Below are positions 15,602 through 24,446 of a DNA stretch of 64,000 bases, piece after piece. The stretch's first letter is position 1; the number at the start of each line of letters is the position of its first letter. Origin of the DNA: JANPBY01 sp963851405 (GTDB lineage: Bacteria; Actinomycetota; Actinomycetes; DATJPE01); the NCBI GenBank assembly GCA_963851405.1, contig CAWKPB010000006.1:124001-188000 (forward strand), in the 5' to 3' direction. Made by a program: the position numbers and the translations under genes. Below the pieces are notes generated by a model. That model did no database searches. It had not been told where the DNA came from and saw nothing but the letters and a program-made list of their open reading frames with translations.

Positions 15602-18600
15602 GTGCCGAATTCCGAATACTGGCGCTCACCTGCGTTCCCTGCTCGACAGGGCTTGTACGACCCCGGTTTCGAGCGTGACTCCTGCGGAGTGGCTTTCGTC
15701 GCGACTCTAACCGGCAAGCCCAGCCACACCATCGTCGAGCAAGCCCTGACCGCCCTGCGAAACCTCGAACACCGCGGTGCCTCCGGAGCCGAGGCGGACA
15801 GCGGCGACGGCGCTGGATTCCTCTCCCAGGTACCGGACCGCTTGTTACGCGAAGTCACGAATTTCGATCTCCCGGCGGCGGGGGCCTACGCCGTGGGGAC
15901 GGCCTTCCTTCCGGCCGACCCCCTTGAAGCCGAGCGCGCGGTCCTGGCTATCGAGAGGCTCATCGAGATCGAAGGCCTCACGCTGCTCGGTTGGCGGGAC
16001 CTGCCCGTCGCAGGCGATCTGGTGGGCGTCACCGCACGCGCGGTCATGCCGAGCTTCCGGCAGCTATTCATCGCCGCCGCCGGCGGGCGGGTCGTCGGTA
16101 TGGCGTTGGAACGCCTTGCCTTTCGCCTGCGCAAGCGAGCCGAGCACGAGGTCGGGGTCTACTTCGCTTCGCTCTCGTCGCGAACAATCGTCTACAAGGG
16201 CATGCTCACCACCGGCCAACTCGAGCCGTTCTTTCCCGATCTGAGCGATGAGAGGTACGAAACGGCGCTGGCGCTTGTTCACTCCCGTTTCTCGACCAAC
16301 ACGTTCCCTTCCTGGCCGCTGGCTCACCCATATCGGTTCGTTGCGCACAACGGTGAGATCAACACCGTGCGCGGAAACCGCAACTGGATGCGCGCCCGTG
16401 AGTCGCAACTGGCCAGCGAACTGATCCCTGGGGACCTCAGCGAGATCTTTCCGATCTGCACACCCGATTTCAGCGACTCAGCCTCGTTTGACGAAGCTCT
16501 GGAACTGTTACATCTCGCCGGCCGCTCCCTCCCGCATGCGGTGCTCATGATGATTCCCGAGGCCTGGGAGAACCACGCCACGATGGATCCGGCCCGGCGG
16601 GCGTTCTACCAATTCCACGCCACCTTGATGGAGCCGTGGGACGGGCCGGCGTGCATCACCTTCACGGATGGGTCGCTGATCGGTGCTGTCCTCGACCGCA
16701 ACGGTCTTCGGCCGGGTCGGTACTGGGTTTGTGATGACGGCCTCGTGGTACTCGCCTCCGAGGTCGGAGTCCTCGACCTCGACCCGGCGCGAGTTGTGCG
16801 CAAGGGTCGTCTGCAACCAGGGCGAATGTTCCTGGTTGACACCGATGAGGGACGGATCGTCGAGGACGACGAGATCAAGGCTGAACTGGCATCCGATCTG
16901 CCCTACGACGAGTGGCTGCACGCGGGCCTGCTCCACCTCGAAGACCTACCAGAACGTGAGCACATCGTTCACACGCATGCCAGCGTGCTCCGCCGTCAGC
17001 AGACTTTCGGATATACCGAGGAGGAGCTCAGACTGCTCCTCACACCGATGGCCAAGTCCGGGCTCGAACCGCTCGGGTCCATGGGCACGGACACCCCGAT
17101 CGCGGCGCTGTCGGACCGCCCGCGGCTGATCTTCGACTACTTCAGCCAGCTGTTCGCGCAGGTGACCAACCCGCCGCTGGACGCGATCCGCGAGGAGCTG
17201 GTGACTTCGCTGGGCACGCTGATCGGGCCGGAGGGCAACCTGCTGTCCCCGGGACCGGCCTCGTGCCGTCAGGTCGTGCTGCCGTTCCCCGTGATCGACA
17301 ACGACGAACTGGCCAAGATCCTGCACGTCAACGCGGATGGAGATCTCCCGGGCTTCTCGTCGCTCAAAGTCTCGGGGCTCTACGCGGTCGCGGGTGGAGG
17401 CATCGCGTTGGAGTCGCGGCTGGAGCGCATCTGTGACGAGGTCTCAGAGGCGATCAAGGGCGGGGCGCGTTTCGTGGTCCTGAGTGACAGGGACTCCGGC
17501 CCCGATATGGCTCCGATCCCGTCGCTGCTGCTCACCTCGGCGGTGCACCACCACCTGACGCGGACCAAGCAGCGCAGCCACGTGTCGCTTCTGGTTGAGG
17601 CTGGTGACGTGCGCGAGGTGCACCACGTCGCGCTCCTCATCGGGTACGGCGCGGCTGCGGTGAATCCGTACCTCGCGATGGAGAGTGTCGAAGATCTCGC
17701 TCGGGCAGGCGTCCTCGGAGAGGTGTCGGCCGAGCTTGCGATTCGCAACCTGATCAAGGCGTTGGGCAAGGGCGTACTGAAGGTGATGTCCAAGATGGGG
17801 ATCTCGACGGTCGCCTCGTATCGCGGAGCTCAGGTGTTCCAGGCCGTCGGCCTCTCACACGAGCTCGTCGACCAGTGGTTCACCGGAACCAGCTCGGTCC
17901 TGGGCGGCATCGGCCTCGAGGTGATTGCCGACGAAGTGGCCATGCGACACACGACGGCATACCCGCCGAGCGGTATCGAGGTCGCGCACCGCCGTCTAGA
18001 GGTCGGAGGCGAATACCAATGGCGTCGCGAAGGCGAGCCTCATCTGTTCGACCCGGAGACCGTCTTCCGGCTCCAGCACGCCACGCGAGCCAAGCGGTAC
18101 GACGTCTTTAAGGCGTACACCTCTCGGGTGGACGACCAGTCGGAGCGTCTCATGACTCTGCGGGGGATGTTCACCTTCCGCGAAGGGCTACGGCCGCCCA
18201 TCCCGATCGATGAAGTCGAACCGGCCTCATCCATCCTGAGTCGCTTTTCCACGGGCGCGATGTCGTACGGGTCCATCAGCCAAGAGGCCCACGAGACGCT
18301 CGCCATCGCGATGAATCGCCTGGGCGGGAAGTCCAACACGGGGGAAGGCGGGGAGGACCCCGAGCGGTTTCAGCCCGATTCCAACGGGGATTCACGGCGT
18401 TCGGCTGTCAAACAGGTAGCCAGCGGCCGCTTTGGCGTCACCAGCGAATACCTAGTCAACGCCGACGATATCCAGATCAAGATGGCGCAGGGAGCTAAGC
18501 CCGGCGAGGGAGGTCAGCTTCCCGCGCACAAGGTGTACCCGTGGGTGGCACGGACTCGGCACTCGACCCCAGGAGTCGGTCTGATTTCGCCGCCTCCACA

Positions 18601-20149
18601 CCACGACATCTACTCCATCGAGGACCTCGCCCAGCTCATTCACGACCTGAAGAACGCCAACCCGCGAGCCCGGATCCACGTCAAACTGGTGTCCGAGGTG
18701 GGGGTAGGCACTGTGGCTGCGGGAGTTTCGAAAGCGCACGCGGACGTCGTGCTCATTTCGGGGCATGACGGGGGAACGGGCGCCTCGCCGCTGACCTCGC
18801 TCAAGCACGCCGGGGCGCCGTGGGAGCTCGGCCTTGCTGAGACCCAGCAGACGCTGCTCCTCAACGGTTTGCGGGACCGGATTGTGGTGCAGACAGACGG
18901 TCAGCTCAAGACCGGACGTGACGTTGTCATCGCTGCGTTGCTCGGCGCCGAGGAGTACGGCTTCGCAACCGCACCCTTGGTCGTGAGTGGGTGCGTGATG
19001 ATGCGCGTCTGCCACCTCGATACCTGCCCGGTCGGCATCGCTACCCAAAATCCAGAGCTACGACGACGCTTCACGGGACGGCCGGAGTTCGTCGAGACGT
19101 TCTTCACCTATATCGCGGAAGAAGTCCGTGAACTGCTGGCATCCCTGGGTTTGCGCTCGATCGACGAGGCTGTGGGCCGAGCCGAACTACTGGATACGGA
19201 AAACGCGGTCGCTCACTGGAAGGCGAGCGGCCTCGACCTCGGCCCGATAGTTCACGTGCCCGAAGTGGTGGATGGACAAGCGCGGCACCGGACGAAGGAT
19301 CAAGACCATGGCCTCGATCGTGCGCTGGACCACGAACTCATCGAGTTGGCGGCAGAGAGCCTGCAGACCGGCGCTCCCGTGCGCGGGCAACTGAAGGTCC
19401 GCAACGTCAACCGCACGGTCGGAACCATGCTTGGCCAGGAGGTCACTCGACGCTACGGCGGGAAAGGTCTTCCTGACGGGACGATCGATATCACGCTGAT
19501 CGGGTCCGCTGGGCAGTCCTTCGGCGCGTTCCTGCCCGCTGGCATCGCCCTGCGTCTGGAGGGCGACGCCAACGATTACGTCGGCAAGGGGCTGTCAGGA
19601 GGGCGCATCGTGGTCCGACCCTCGCGGAGCGCGTCCTTCGTGGCGGAAGAAAACACGATTGCCGGCAACGTCGTTCTCTATGGCGCCACCTCTGGCGAGG
19701 TGTTCATTCGTGGCCTCGTAGGGGAGCGTTTCGCGGTCCGCAACTCCGGGGCCACGGCGGTGGTCGAGGGGGTGGGCGACCACGCGTGCGAATACATGAC
19801 TGGAGGTCGAGTCGTCATCCTTGGTCCAACCGGACGCAACATCGCGGCCGGGATGAGCGGAGGCGTGGCGTACGTACTCGACTTGGATACTCGGGCGGTG
19901 AATACCGAGATGGTCGACTGCGAGCCCCTGGATGGCGAGGACCAAACATGGGTTGCGGACCTGCTCCGGCGCCACCATGAAGAAACCGGGTCATCGATCG
20001 CCCAAGACCTGTTGGAGGAGCCAACCCCGACAGCGCGCTTCAGCAAATTGATGCCACGCGACTTCAAGCGCGTGCTCCTGGCGCGAGAGCGGGCGACGCG
20101 CATCGGCGCCGACGCCGATGCAGCGGTCATGGAGGCGGTCCGTGGGTGA
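15602..20149 (+). CDS. gltB: Glutamate synthase, large (alpha) subunit
   Basis: A 1515-residue ferredoxin/NADPH-GOGAT large subunit that makes glutamate from glutamine and 2-oxoglutarate. The N-terminal glutaminase begins at Cys28 (FERDSCGVAFVATL), so residues 1-27 are a propeptide. VRGNRNWMRARES and NRNGLRPGRY-type segments follow. The FMN/synthase domain contains KPGEGGQLPAHKV and SPPPHHDIYSIEDLAQLI; the 3Fe-4S cluster cysteines are in GCVMMRVCHLDTCPVG. The C-terminal GXGXG helical repeat region is present. GTG start. The stop overlaps gltD. Confidence 0.98.
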   Translation: MPNSEYWRSPAFPARQGLYDPGFERDSCGVAFVATLTGKPSHTIVEQALTALRNLEHRGASGAEADSGDGAGFLSQVPDRLLREVTNFDLPAAGAYAVGTAFLPADPLEAERAVLAIERLIEIEGLTLLGWRDLPVAGDLVGVTARAVMPSFRQLFIAAAGGRVVGMALERLAFRLRKRAEHEVGVYFASLSSRTIVYKGMLTTGQLEPFFPDLSDERYETALALVHSRFSTNTFPSWPLAHPYRFVAHNGEINTVRGNRNWMRARESQLASELIPGDLSEIFPICTPDFSDSASFDEALELLHLAGRSLPHAVLMMIPEAWENHATMDPARRAFYQFHATLMEPWDGPACITFTDGSLIGAVLDRNGLRPGRYWVCDDGLVVLASEVGVLDLDPARVVRKGRLQPGRMFLVDTDEGRIVEDDEIKAELASDLPYDEWLHAGLLHLEDLPEREHIVHTHASVLRRQQTFGYTEEELRLLLTPMAKSGLEPLGSMGTDTPIAALSDRPRLIFDYFSQLFAQVTNPPLDAIREELVTSLGTLIGPEGNLLSPGPASCRQVVLPFPVIDNDELAKILHVNADGDLPGFSSLKVSGLYAVAGGGIALESRLERICDEVSEAIKGGARFVVLSDRDSGPDMAPIPSLLLTSAVHHHLTRTKQRSHVSLLVEAGDVREVHHVALLIGYGAAAVNPYLAMESVEDLARAGVLGEVSAELAIRNLIKALGKGVLKVMSKMGISTVASYRGAQVFQAVGLSHELVDQWFTGTSSVLGGIGLEVIADEVAMRHTTAYPPSGIEVAHRRLEVGGEYQWRREGEPHLFDPETVFRLQHATRAKRYDVFKAYTSRVDDQSERLMTLRGMFTFREGLRPPIPIDEVEPASSILSRFSTGAMSYGSISQEAHETLAIAMNRLGGKSNTGEGGEDPERFQPDSNGDSRRSAVKQVASGRFGVTSEYLVNADDIQIKMAQGAKPGEGGQLPAHKVYPWVARTRHSTPGVGLISPPPHHDIYSIEDLAQLIHDLKNANPRARIHVKLVSEVGVGTVAAGVSKAHADVVLISGHDGGTGASPLTSLKHAGAPWELGLAETQQTLLLNGLRDRIVVQTDGQLKTGRDVVIAALLGAEEYGFATAPLVVSGCVMMRVCHLDTCPVGIATQNPELRRRFTGRPEFVETFFTYIAEEVRELLASLGLRSIDEAVGRAELLDTENAVAHWKASGLDLGPIVHVPEVVDGQARHRTKDQDHGLDRALDHELIELAAESLQTGAPVRGQLKVRNVNRTVGTMLGQEVTRRYGGKGLPDGTIDITLIGSAGQSFGAFLPAGIALRLEGDANDYVGKGLSGGRIVVRPSRSASFVAEENTIAGNVVLYGATSGEVFIRGLVGERFAVRNSGATAVVEGVGDHACEYMTGGRVVILGPTGRNIAAGMSGGVAYVLDLDTRAVNTEMVDCEPLDGEDQTWVADLLRRHHEETGSSIAQDLLEEPTPTARFSKLMPRDFKRVLLARERATRIGADADAAVMEAVRG

Positions 20150-21593
20150 CCCAAAGGCGTTCCTCACCACCCCGCGAGAAGGCTTCGCCCGCCGGCCAGT
20201 CAGCGTCCGCATCCAGGACTGGCGCGAGGTATACGAGCCGATGGCGGATCGCGCGATTGGCGCGCAGGCGGGTCGGTGCATGGACTGCGGCATCCCGTTC
20301 TGTCACCAGGGCTGCCCGCTCGGAAACCTGATCCCGGAGTGGAACGACTTGGTCTGGCGTGGCGACTGGCGCGACGCCACCGAGCGGCTGCACGCAACCA
20401 ACAACTTCCCCGAGTTCACCGGACGCTTGTGTCCGGCCCCTTGCGAGACCGCGTGCGTCCTCGGCATTGATGCGGACGCCGTCACCATCAAACAGGTGGA
20501 GGTCTCGATCGTGGACCGGGCCTGGGACGAGGGTTGGCTGCCACCTCGTTCGCCCTCGAGGTTGTCGGGACGCACCGTGGCGGTGGTGGGCTCCGGACCG
20601 GCCGGGCTGGCAACGGCGCAACAACTCACGAGGGCCGGCCACACGGTCGCGGTATACGAGCGCGCTGACCGCATCGGTGGCTTGCTGCGGTACGGGATCC
20701 CCGAATTCAAGATGGAGAAGCATCATCTGGACCGGCGCCTCGCCCAAATGACCGAAGAGGGCACGCGATTCCGACCCGGCGTGAATGTGGGGGTCGATGT
20801 GACCGGCGCGGATCTGCGGAAGCGCTATGACGCCGTCGTGCTGGCTACGGGTGCCACCGTTCCTCGTGACCTACCGATTGGGGGGCGCGATCTCGGTGGC
20901 ATCCACCAGGCGATGGACTACCTACCCTGGGCCAACCGTGTGCAGCAGGGGGACCTCGACAAAGCTCCCATCGATGCCGGGGGGAAACATGTGGTCATCA
21001 TTGGCGGCGGCGACACCGGGGCGGACTGCCTGGGGACTGCACTTCGCCAAGGTGCCGCGTCGGTCACCCAACTCGAGATCATGCCCACACCGCCCGTGGC
21101 CCGGCCGGAGGCTCAACCGTGGCCGACCTATCCGATGACCTTGCGCACCTCCAGCGCGCACGAGGAGGGCGGCGACCGGGTCTTTTCCGTGTCCACGCAG
21201 GCGTTTGTGGGGACTGATGGGCAGGTGACGGGTCTTCGAATCGTGGACGTTGAGAACGTTGACGGGCGTTTCGTCGAAACTGCGGGTACTGAACGTGACC
21301 TAGCCGCTGACCTCGTCTTCCTCGCCATGGGCTTCACCGGGCCGGAGACTTTTGGGCTGCTGGACCAACTGGGTGTGCAGATGGCGCCTTCGGGGACCGT
21401 GCAACGGGATCAGAGATTCGCCACCGATGTGCCCGGTGTCTTCGTGGCCGGGGACGCGGGCCGAGGGCAGTCGCTGATCGTCTGGGCGATCGCCGAAGGG
21501 CGCGCCTGCGCCGCTGAAGTGGACCGCCATCTGACGGGTAACACGGCGTTGCCTGCTCCGATCCGACCGACCGACCGACCGATGCTGCCGTGA
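20142..21593 (+). CDS. gltD: Glutamate synthase, small (beta) subunit
   Basis: A 483-residue FAD/NADPH oxidoreductase that feeds electrons to GltB. N-terminal cysteines for iron-sulfur clusters are in GRCMDCGIPFCHQGCPLGN and RLCPAPCETACVLG. The FAD site is VAVVGSGPAGLATAQQL, the NADPH site is HVVIIGGGDTGADCLG, and the C-terminal FAD segment is GVFVAGDAGRGQSLIVWAI. The GTG at 20142 overlaps the gltB stop by 8 nt and gives the usual MGDPKAFL start. gltBD form a two-gene operon. Confidence 0.97.
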   Translation: MGDPKAFLTTPREGFARRPVSVRIQDWREVYEPMADRAIGAQAGRCMDCGIPFCHQGCPLGNLIPEWNDLVWRGDWRDATERLHATNNFPEFTGRLCPAPCETACVLGIDADAVTIKQVEVSIVDRAWDEGWLPPRSPSRLSGRTVAVVGSGPAGLATAQQLTRAGHTVAVYERADRIGGLLRYGIPEFKMEKHHLDRRLAQMTEEGTRFRPGVNVGVDVTGADLRKRYDAVVLATGATVPRDLPIGGRDLGGIHQAMDYLPWANRVQQGDLDKAPIDAGGKHVVIIGGGDTGADCLGTALRQGAASVTQLEIMPTPPVARPEAQPWPTYPMTLRTSSAHEEGGDRVFSVSTQAFVGTDGQVTGLRIVDVENVDGRFVETAGTERDLAADLVFLAMGFTGPETFGLLDQLGVQMAPSGTVQRDQRFATDVPGVFVAGDAGRGQSLIVWAIAEGRACAAEVDRHLTGNTALPAPIRPTDRPMLP

Positions 21594-21623
21594 GCGATCA
21601 CCGATCGGCGTGAGTGGCGTCGA

Positions 21624-21629
21624 TAGAGT
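21624..21629 (+). promoter_or_regulatory. -10 box of a leaderless pyk promoter
   Basis: TAGAGT, 7 nt before the ATG at 21637, and no ribosome-binding site between them. Confidence 0.5.
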
Positions 21630-21636
21630 TCGGCCC

Positions 21637-23079
21637 ATGCGCCGCGCGAAGATCGTCTGCACCCTTGGGCCAGCGTCGTCTTCGTTGGCGCAGATTCGGG
21701 CCTTGGTCGAAGCGGGGATGGACGTGGCCCGGTTGAACCTCTCGCACGGGGACTATGACCAGCACGAAGAGGTCTATCGCCATGTCCGCCAAGCGGCGGA
21801 TGAGGCGGGTCGCGGCGTCGGCATTCTCGTCGACCTGCAGGGACCCAAGATCCGGCTCGGGCAGTTCGCCGCCGGCCCACAGCTGTTGCGGGCCGGAGCA
21901 TCCTTCACGATCACCACGGAGAACGTCCCGGGGGACTCCTCCGAGTGCTCGACGACCTATGACGGGCTACCCACCGATGTCACGGTCGGTGACCGGGTGC
22001 TCGTTGATGACGGGAAGGTCAGTTTGTCCGTCATCGCCGTCGAGGGGTCGAGAGTTCGCACCGAGGTCGTGGAAGGGGGCATGGTTTCCGACCACAAGGG
22101 CATCAACCTCCCGGGTATCGCCGTCTCGGTCCCCGCCATGTCGGACAAAGACCTCGATGACCTACGCTGGGCGTTGACCCTGCGGGCGGACTTGATCGCC
22201 TTGTCTTTCGTTCGATCCGCCAAGGACATCCGCGCCGTTCACGAGGTCATGGATGAGGTCGGGGTACGACTTCCGGTATTCGCCAAGATTGAGAAGCCGC
22301 AAGCCGTCGACAACATCCAACAGATCCTCGATGCCTTTGACGGCGTGATGGTTGCCCGTGGAGATCTAGGCGTCGAACTCCCGCTCGAGCAGGTTCCCCT
22401 CGTTCAGAAGGCCGTGGTTGCCGCAGCTCGGGAACGGGCCAAGCCCGTCATCGTGGCGACTCAGATGCTCGAGTCGATGATCGCCGCGTCGAGGCCGACC
22501 CGGGCCGAGGCCTCGGATGTGGCTAATGCTGTGCTGGATGGGGCCGACGCCCTGATGCTTTCGGGGGAGACCTCGGTCGGGAAGTACCCGATCGAAAGCG
22601 TGGCGACGATGGCGAAGATCATCGTGAGCGTTGAGACCGGCTCGTCAGACCACCTCCCGGCGCTTCGCGGTCGACCGGCCAGCACGCCGGGTGCTATCTG
22701 TGAGTCAGCTGCGCGTGTGGGGGCGATCGTCGGAGCCAAGTTCCTTGTGGCGTTCACCGAAACCGGTGGCTCGGCCCTTCGCCTTGCGCGCCATCGTTCG
22801 CCGATCCCGTTGTTGGCCTTCACTCCGGACCCCGCCGTGCGCAGCCAGCTGGCCGTGGCGTGGGGGGTCGAGACATTCCTGGTTCCCTCGGTTCGCCACA
22901 CTGATGAAATGGTCAAGCAGGTGGATGCGGCTTTGCTAAACATCGGACGGGTCGGTGAGGGTGAGCCGATTGTGATCGTGGCCGGCTCGCCGCCTGGGAT
23001 CCCGGGATCGACCAACGCCATGCGGGTGCACCGACTCGGAGATGCGGTGGGTCTAGTGGCTCCGGCCTACCGGTCCTGA
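21637..23079 (+). CDS. pyk: Pyruvate kinase
   Basis: A 480-residue enzyme converting phosphoenolpyruvate and ADP to pyruvate and ATP. It starts MRRAKIVCTLGPAS; NLSHGDYDQHEE binds the substrate and metal. The catalytic lysine is in PVFAKIEKPQAVDN and the metal ligands in MVARGDLGVELP. The C-terminal allosteric domain is complete. An in-frame start at 21610 is open, but the ATG at 21637 fits the family and the upstream TAGAGT box. The gene is convergent with bldD, 24 nt apart. Confidence 0.98.
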   Translation: MRRAKIVCTLGPASSSLAQIRALVEAGMDVARLNLSHGDYDQHEEVYRHVRQAADEAGRGVGILVDLQGPKIRLGQFAAGPQLLRAGASFTITTENVPGDSSECSTTYDGLPTDVTVGDRVLVDDGKVSLSVIAVEGSRVRTEVVEGGMVSDHKGINLPGIAVSVPAMSDKDLDDLRWALTLRADLIALSFVRSAKDIRAVHEVMDEVGVRLPVFAKIEKPQAVDNIQQILDAFDGVMVARGDLGVELPLEQVPLVQKAVVAAARERAKPVIVATQMLESMIAASRPTRAEASDVANAVLDGADALMLSGETSVGKYPIESVATMAKIIVSVETGSSDHLPALRGRPASTPGAICESAARVGAIVGAKFLVAFTETGGSALRLARHRSPIPLLAFTPDPAVRSQLAVAWGVETFLVPSVRHTDEMVKQVDAALLNIGRVGEGEPIVIVAGSPPGIPGSTNAMRVHRLGDAVGLVAPAYRS

Positions 23080-23109
23080 CCTAACCTCCGTGGTGGGCCG
23101 CGGTCAGGA
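23074..23109. terminator. Candidate bidirectional terminator between pyk and bldD
   Basis: TCCTGACC (23074-23081) and GGTCAGGA (23102-23109) form a perfect 8-bp inverted repeat with a 20-nt loop. It lies between convergent genes and contains both stop codons: the pyk TGA in the left arm and the bldD TGA, read on the other strand, in the right arm. There is no U-tract, as is common in high-GC actinomycetes. Confidence 0.5.
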
Positions 23110-23604
23110 GACCCGGTCGGAGAGTGCGCGCCGCGCGTCCGGGTCGAGCACTCCCCAGGCGATGAACTGCTCGACGAGCACGCTGGGTGACTGGTCGTAG
23201 ATGACTCCCAGGGTGCGCAGGTCGTCGCTGCGGACGGACAGCACACGGCCGTTGTAGTCGCCGCGTTGGCTTTGGATCGTGGAGCAATAGCGAGCGAGCG
23301 GTCCCGCCTTCTCGGCGGGGACCCGTCCGAGCCGCTCGAGGTCGATGACCAGGCGCGGCGGAGGCTCGGCCGATCCGCTGGAGGCGCTTCCCGGGAGCAA
23401 CTCACCGACAGGAATAGTGTAGAAGTCCGCCAGTTCGGCGAGTTTCTGCACAGTGACGGCGCGATCGCCGCGCTCGTAGGATCCGACGACGACGGCCTTC
23501 CATCGCCCGTCGGACTTCTCTTCGACGCCGTGAAGCGACAGCCCCTGTTGGGTTCGGATGGCTCGTAGCCGTGAGCCGAGCGCGCGTGCGTAGTCAGTCG
23601 TCAT
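23104..23604 (-). CDS. bldD: BldD-type c-di-GMP-responsive transcription regulator
   Basis: A 166-residue homologue of the Streptomyces developmental repressor BldD. Residues 5-70 form an XRE-type helix-turn-helix (RLRAIRTQQGLSL, VVVGSYERGDRAVTV). The C-terminal domain keeps the complete c-di-GMP signature RxD-X8-RxxD in RGDYNGRVLSVRSDD, and LGVIYDQSPSVLVEQFIAWG is highly conserved. In Streptomyces, tetrameric c-di-GMP allows BldD to dimerise on DNA and to repress its own gene. GTNAC boxes lie upstream, between this gene and the divergent pyrR. Confidence 0.95.
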   Translation of the reverse strand: MTTDYARALGSRLRAIRTQQGLSLHGVEEKSDGRWKAVVVGSYERGDRAVTVQKLAELADFYTIPVGELLPGSASSGSAEPPPRLVIDLERLGRVPAEKAGPLARYCSTIQSQRGDYNGRVLSVRSDDLRTLGVIYDQSPSVLVEQFIAWGVLDPDARRALSDRVS

Positions 23605-23636
23605 GAAGTTCGCGGAACCCCCCTCCGGGCCCTGAT

Positions 23637-23686
23637 GTCACCGGACGTACACGCCGGTTACGCAAAGTGACGTTACGGAGGGTGAC
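23637..23686. promoter_or_regulatory. Probable BldD operator array
   Basis: Five GTNAC pentamers occur in 50 bp: 23637, 23657, 23667, 23672 and 23682. The last four form two tandem 15-bp units, GTTACGCAAAGTGAC and GTTACGGAGGGTGAC. The known BldD consensus is a pair of GTnAC half-sites with a variable spacer, so each unit is a plausible operator. It lies 33-82 bp upstream of the bldD start, where self-repression would be expected, and also upstream of the pyrR promoter. Confidence 0.72.
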
Positions 23687-23721
23687 GAAAGGGTGCAAGC
23701 AATTCCGGCCGAAAGGGACCG

Positions 23722-23751
23722 TTCGGACGACCCCCCACCCACTGGTAGCGT
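23722..23751 (+). promoter_or_regulatory. Candidate promoter of the pyr operon
   Basis: TTCGGA (23722-23727) and TAGCGT (23746-23751) are separated by 18 nt. Transcription from near 23758 would give a leader of about 55 nt that includes the whole PyrR-binding hairpin. A sixth GTNAC-like GTGAC overlaps the -10 box. Confidence 0.45.
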
Positions 23752-23766
23752 GACGTCCGTTCGACG

Positions 23767-23801
23767 TCCTTTAACGACCCGTCCTGTGAGGCGGGGAAGG
23801 A
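23767..23801 (+). promoter_or_regulatory. PyrR-binding RNA hairpin that can mask the pyrR ribosome-binding site
   Basis: The upper stem pairs 23778-23783 with 23790-23795 (CCCGTC/GGCGGG, with one G-U pair) and closes a hexaloop CUGUGA (23784-23789), which matches the CNGNGA loop recognised by PyrR. A lower stem can pair UCCUUU (23767-23772) with GAAGGA (23796-23801), with a 5-nt bulge on the 5' side. The lower stem includes most of the AAGGAGG Shine-Dalgarno sequence (23797-23803). PyrR with UMP would be expected to stabilise this form and repress translation, as described for mycobacterial pyrR. Confidence 0.82.
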
Positions 23802-23813
23802 GGTCCGCGACGG

Positions 23814-24446
23814 ATGAATGCCGTCCCTGACGAAGTACCGCCGACCGGTCCCGCCGACGAGCGTGCCGTTCCGCCCGGTCGTACCGTGCTCGAGCCCGAG
23901 GACATCACCCGGGCGTTGACCCGGATCGCGCACGAGATCCTCGAGCACAACAAGGGCCTCTCCGACCTGGTGGTGCTGGGCATCCCCACGCGCGGGGTCG
24001 ACCTGGCCCTGCGGCTGGCCGAGCGTCTCGGGTCGGTCGAGGGAACGCCGGTGCCCGTGGGCAGCCTCGACGTCACGATGTACCGCGACGATCTTCGGAT
24101 GCGCCCGGCGCGAGCACTTGAGCGCACCCAGATCCCCGCCGGCGGTGTCGACGGGAAGTTAGTGGTGATCGTCGACGACGTGTTGTTCTCCGGTCGCACC
24201 GTCCGATCGGCTTTGACTGCACTGGACGACGTGGGGCGTCCGCGAGCCGTCCAACTTGCCGTGTTGGTCGATCGCGGCCATCGGGAGCTGCCGATCCGGG
24301 CGGACTATGTGGGCAAGAACCTGCCGACCTCGCTTCGGGAGAGCGTCAAGGTGCAGTTGGTTGAACGAGATGGCGCGGACGGCGTCTTTATCGCGAGCAC
24401 CCAAGACGTTGGATCGAACGTCTCCCGCGAAGGTGAGGGCTCATGA
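23814..24446 (+). CDS. pyrR: Pyrimidine operon regulator / uracil phosphoribosyltransferase
   Basis: A 210-residue PyrR with a 25-residue acidic, Pro-rich N-terminal extension. The PRPP-binding loop is LVVIVDDVLFSGRTVRSALTA; the GIPTRGVDLA, VGSLDVTMYRDDL and LVDRGHRELPIRADYVGKN segments are all family signatures. PyrR binds mRNA hairpins when UMP is high. It is the first gene of the pyr operon and its own leader holds the target hairpin. ATG start with a strong AAGGAGG at ideal spacing. The end overlaps pyrB by 4 nt. Confidence 0.97.
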   Translation: MNAVPDEVPPTGPADERAVPPGRTVLEPEDITRALTRIAHEILEHNKGLSDLVVLGIPTRGVDLALRLAERLGSVEGTPVPVGSLDVTMYRDDLRMRPARALERTQIPAGGVDGKLVVIVDDVLFSGRTVRSALTALDDVGRPRAVQLAVLVDRGHRELPIRADYVGKNLPTSLRESVKVQLVERDGADGVFIASTQDVGSNVSREGEGS

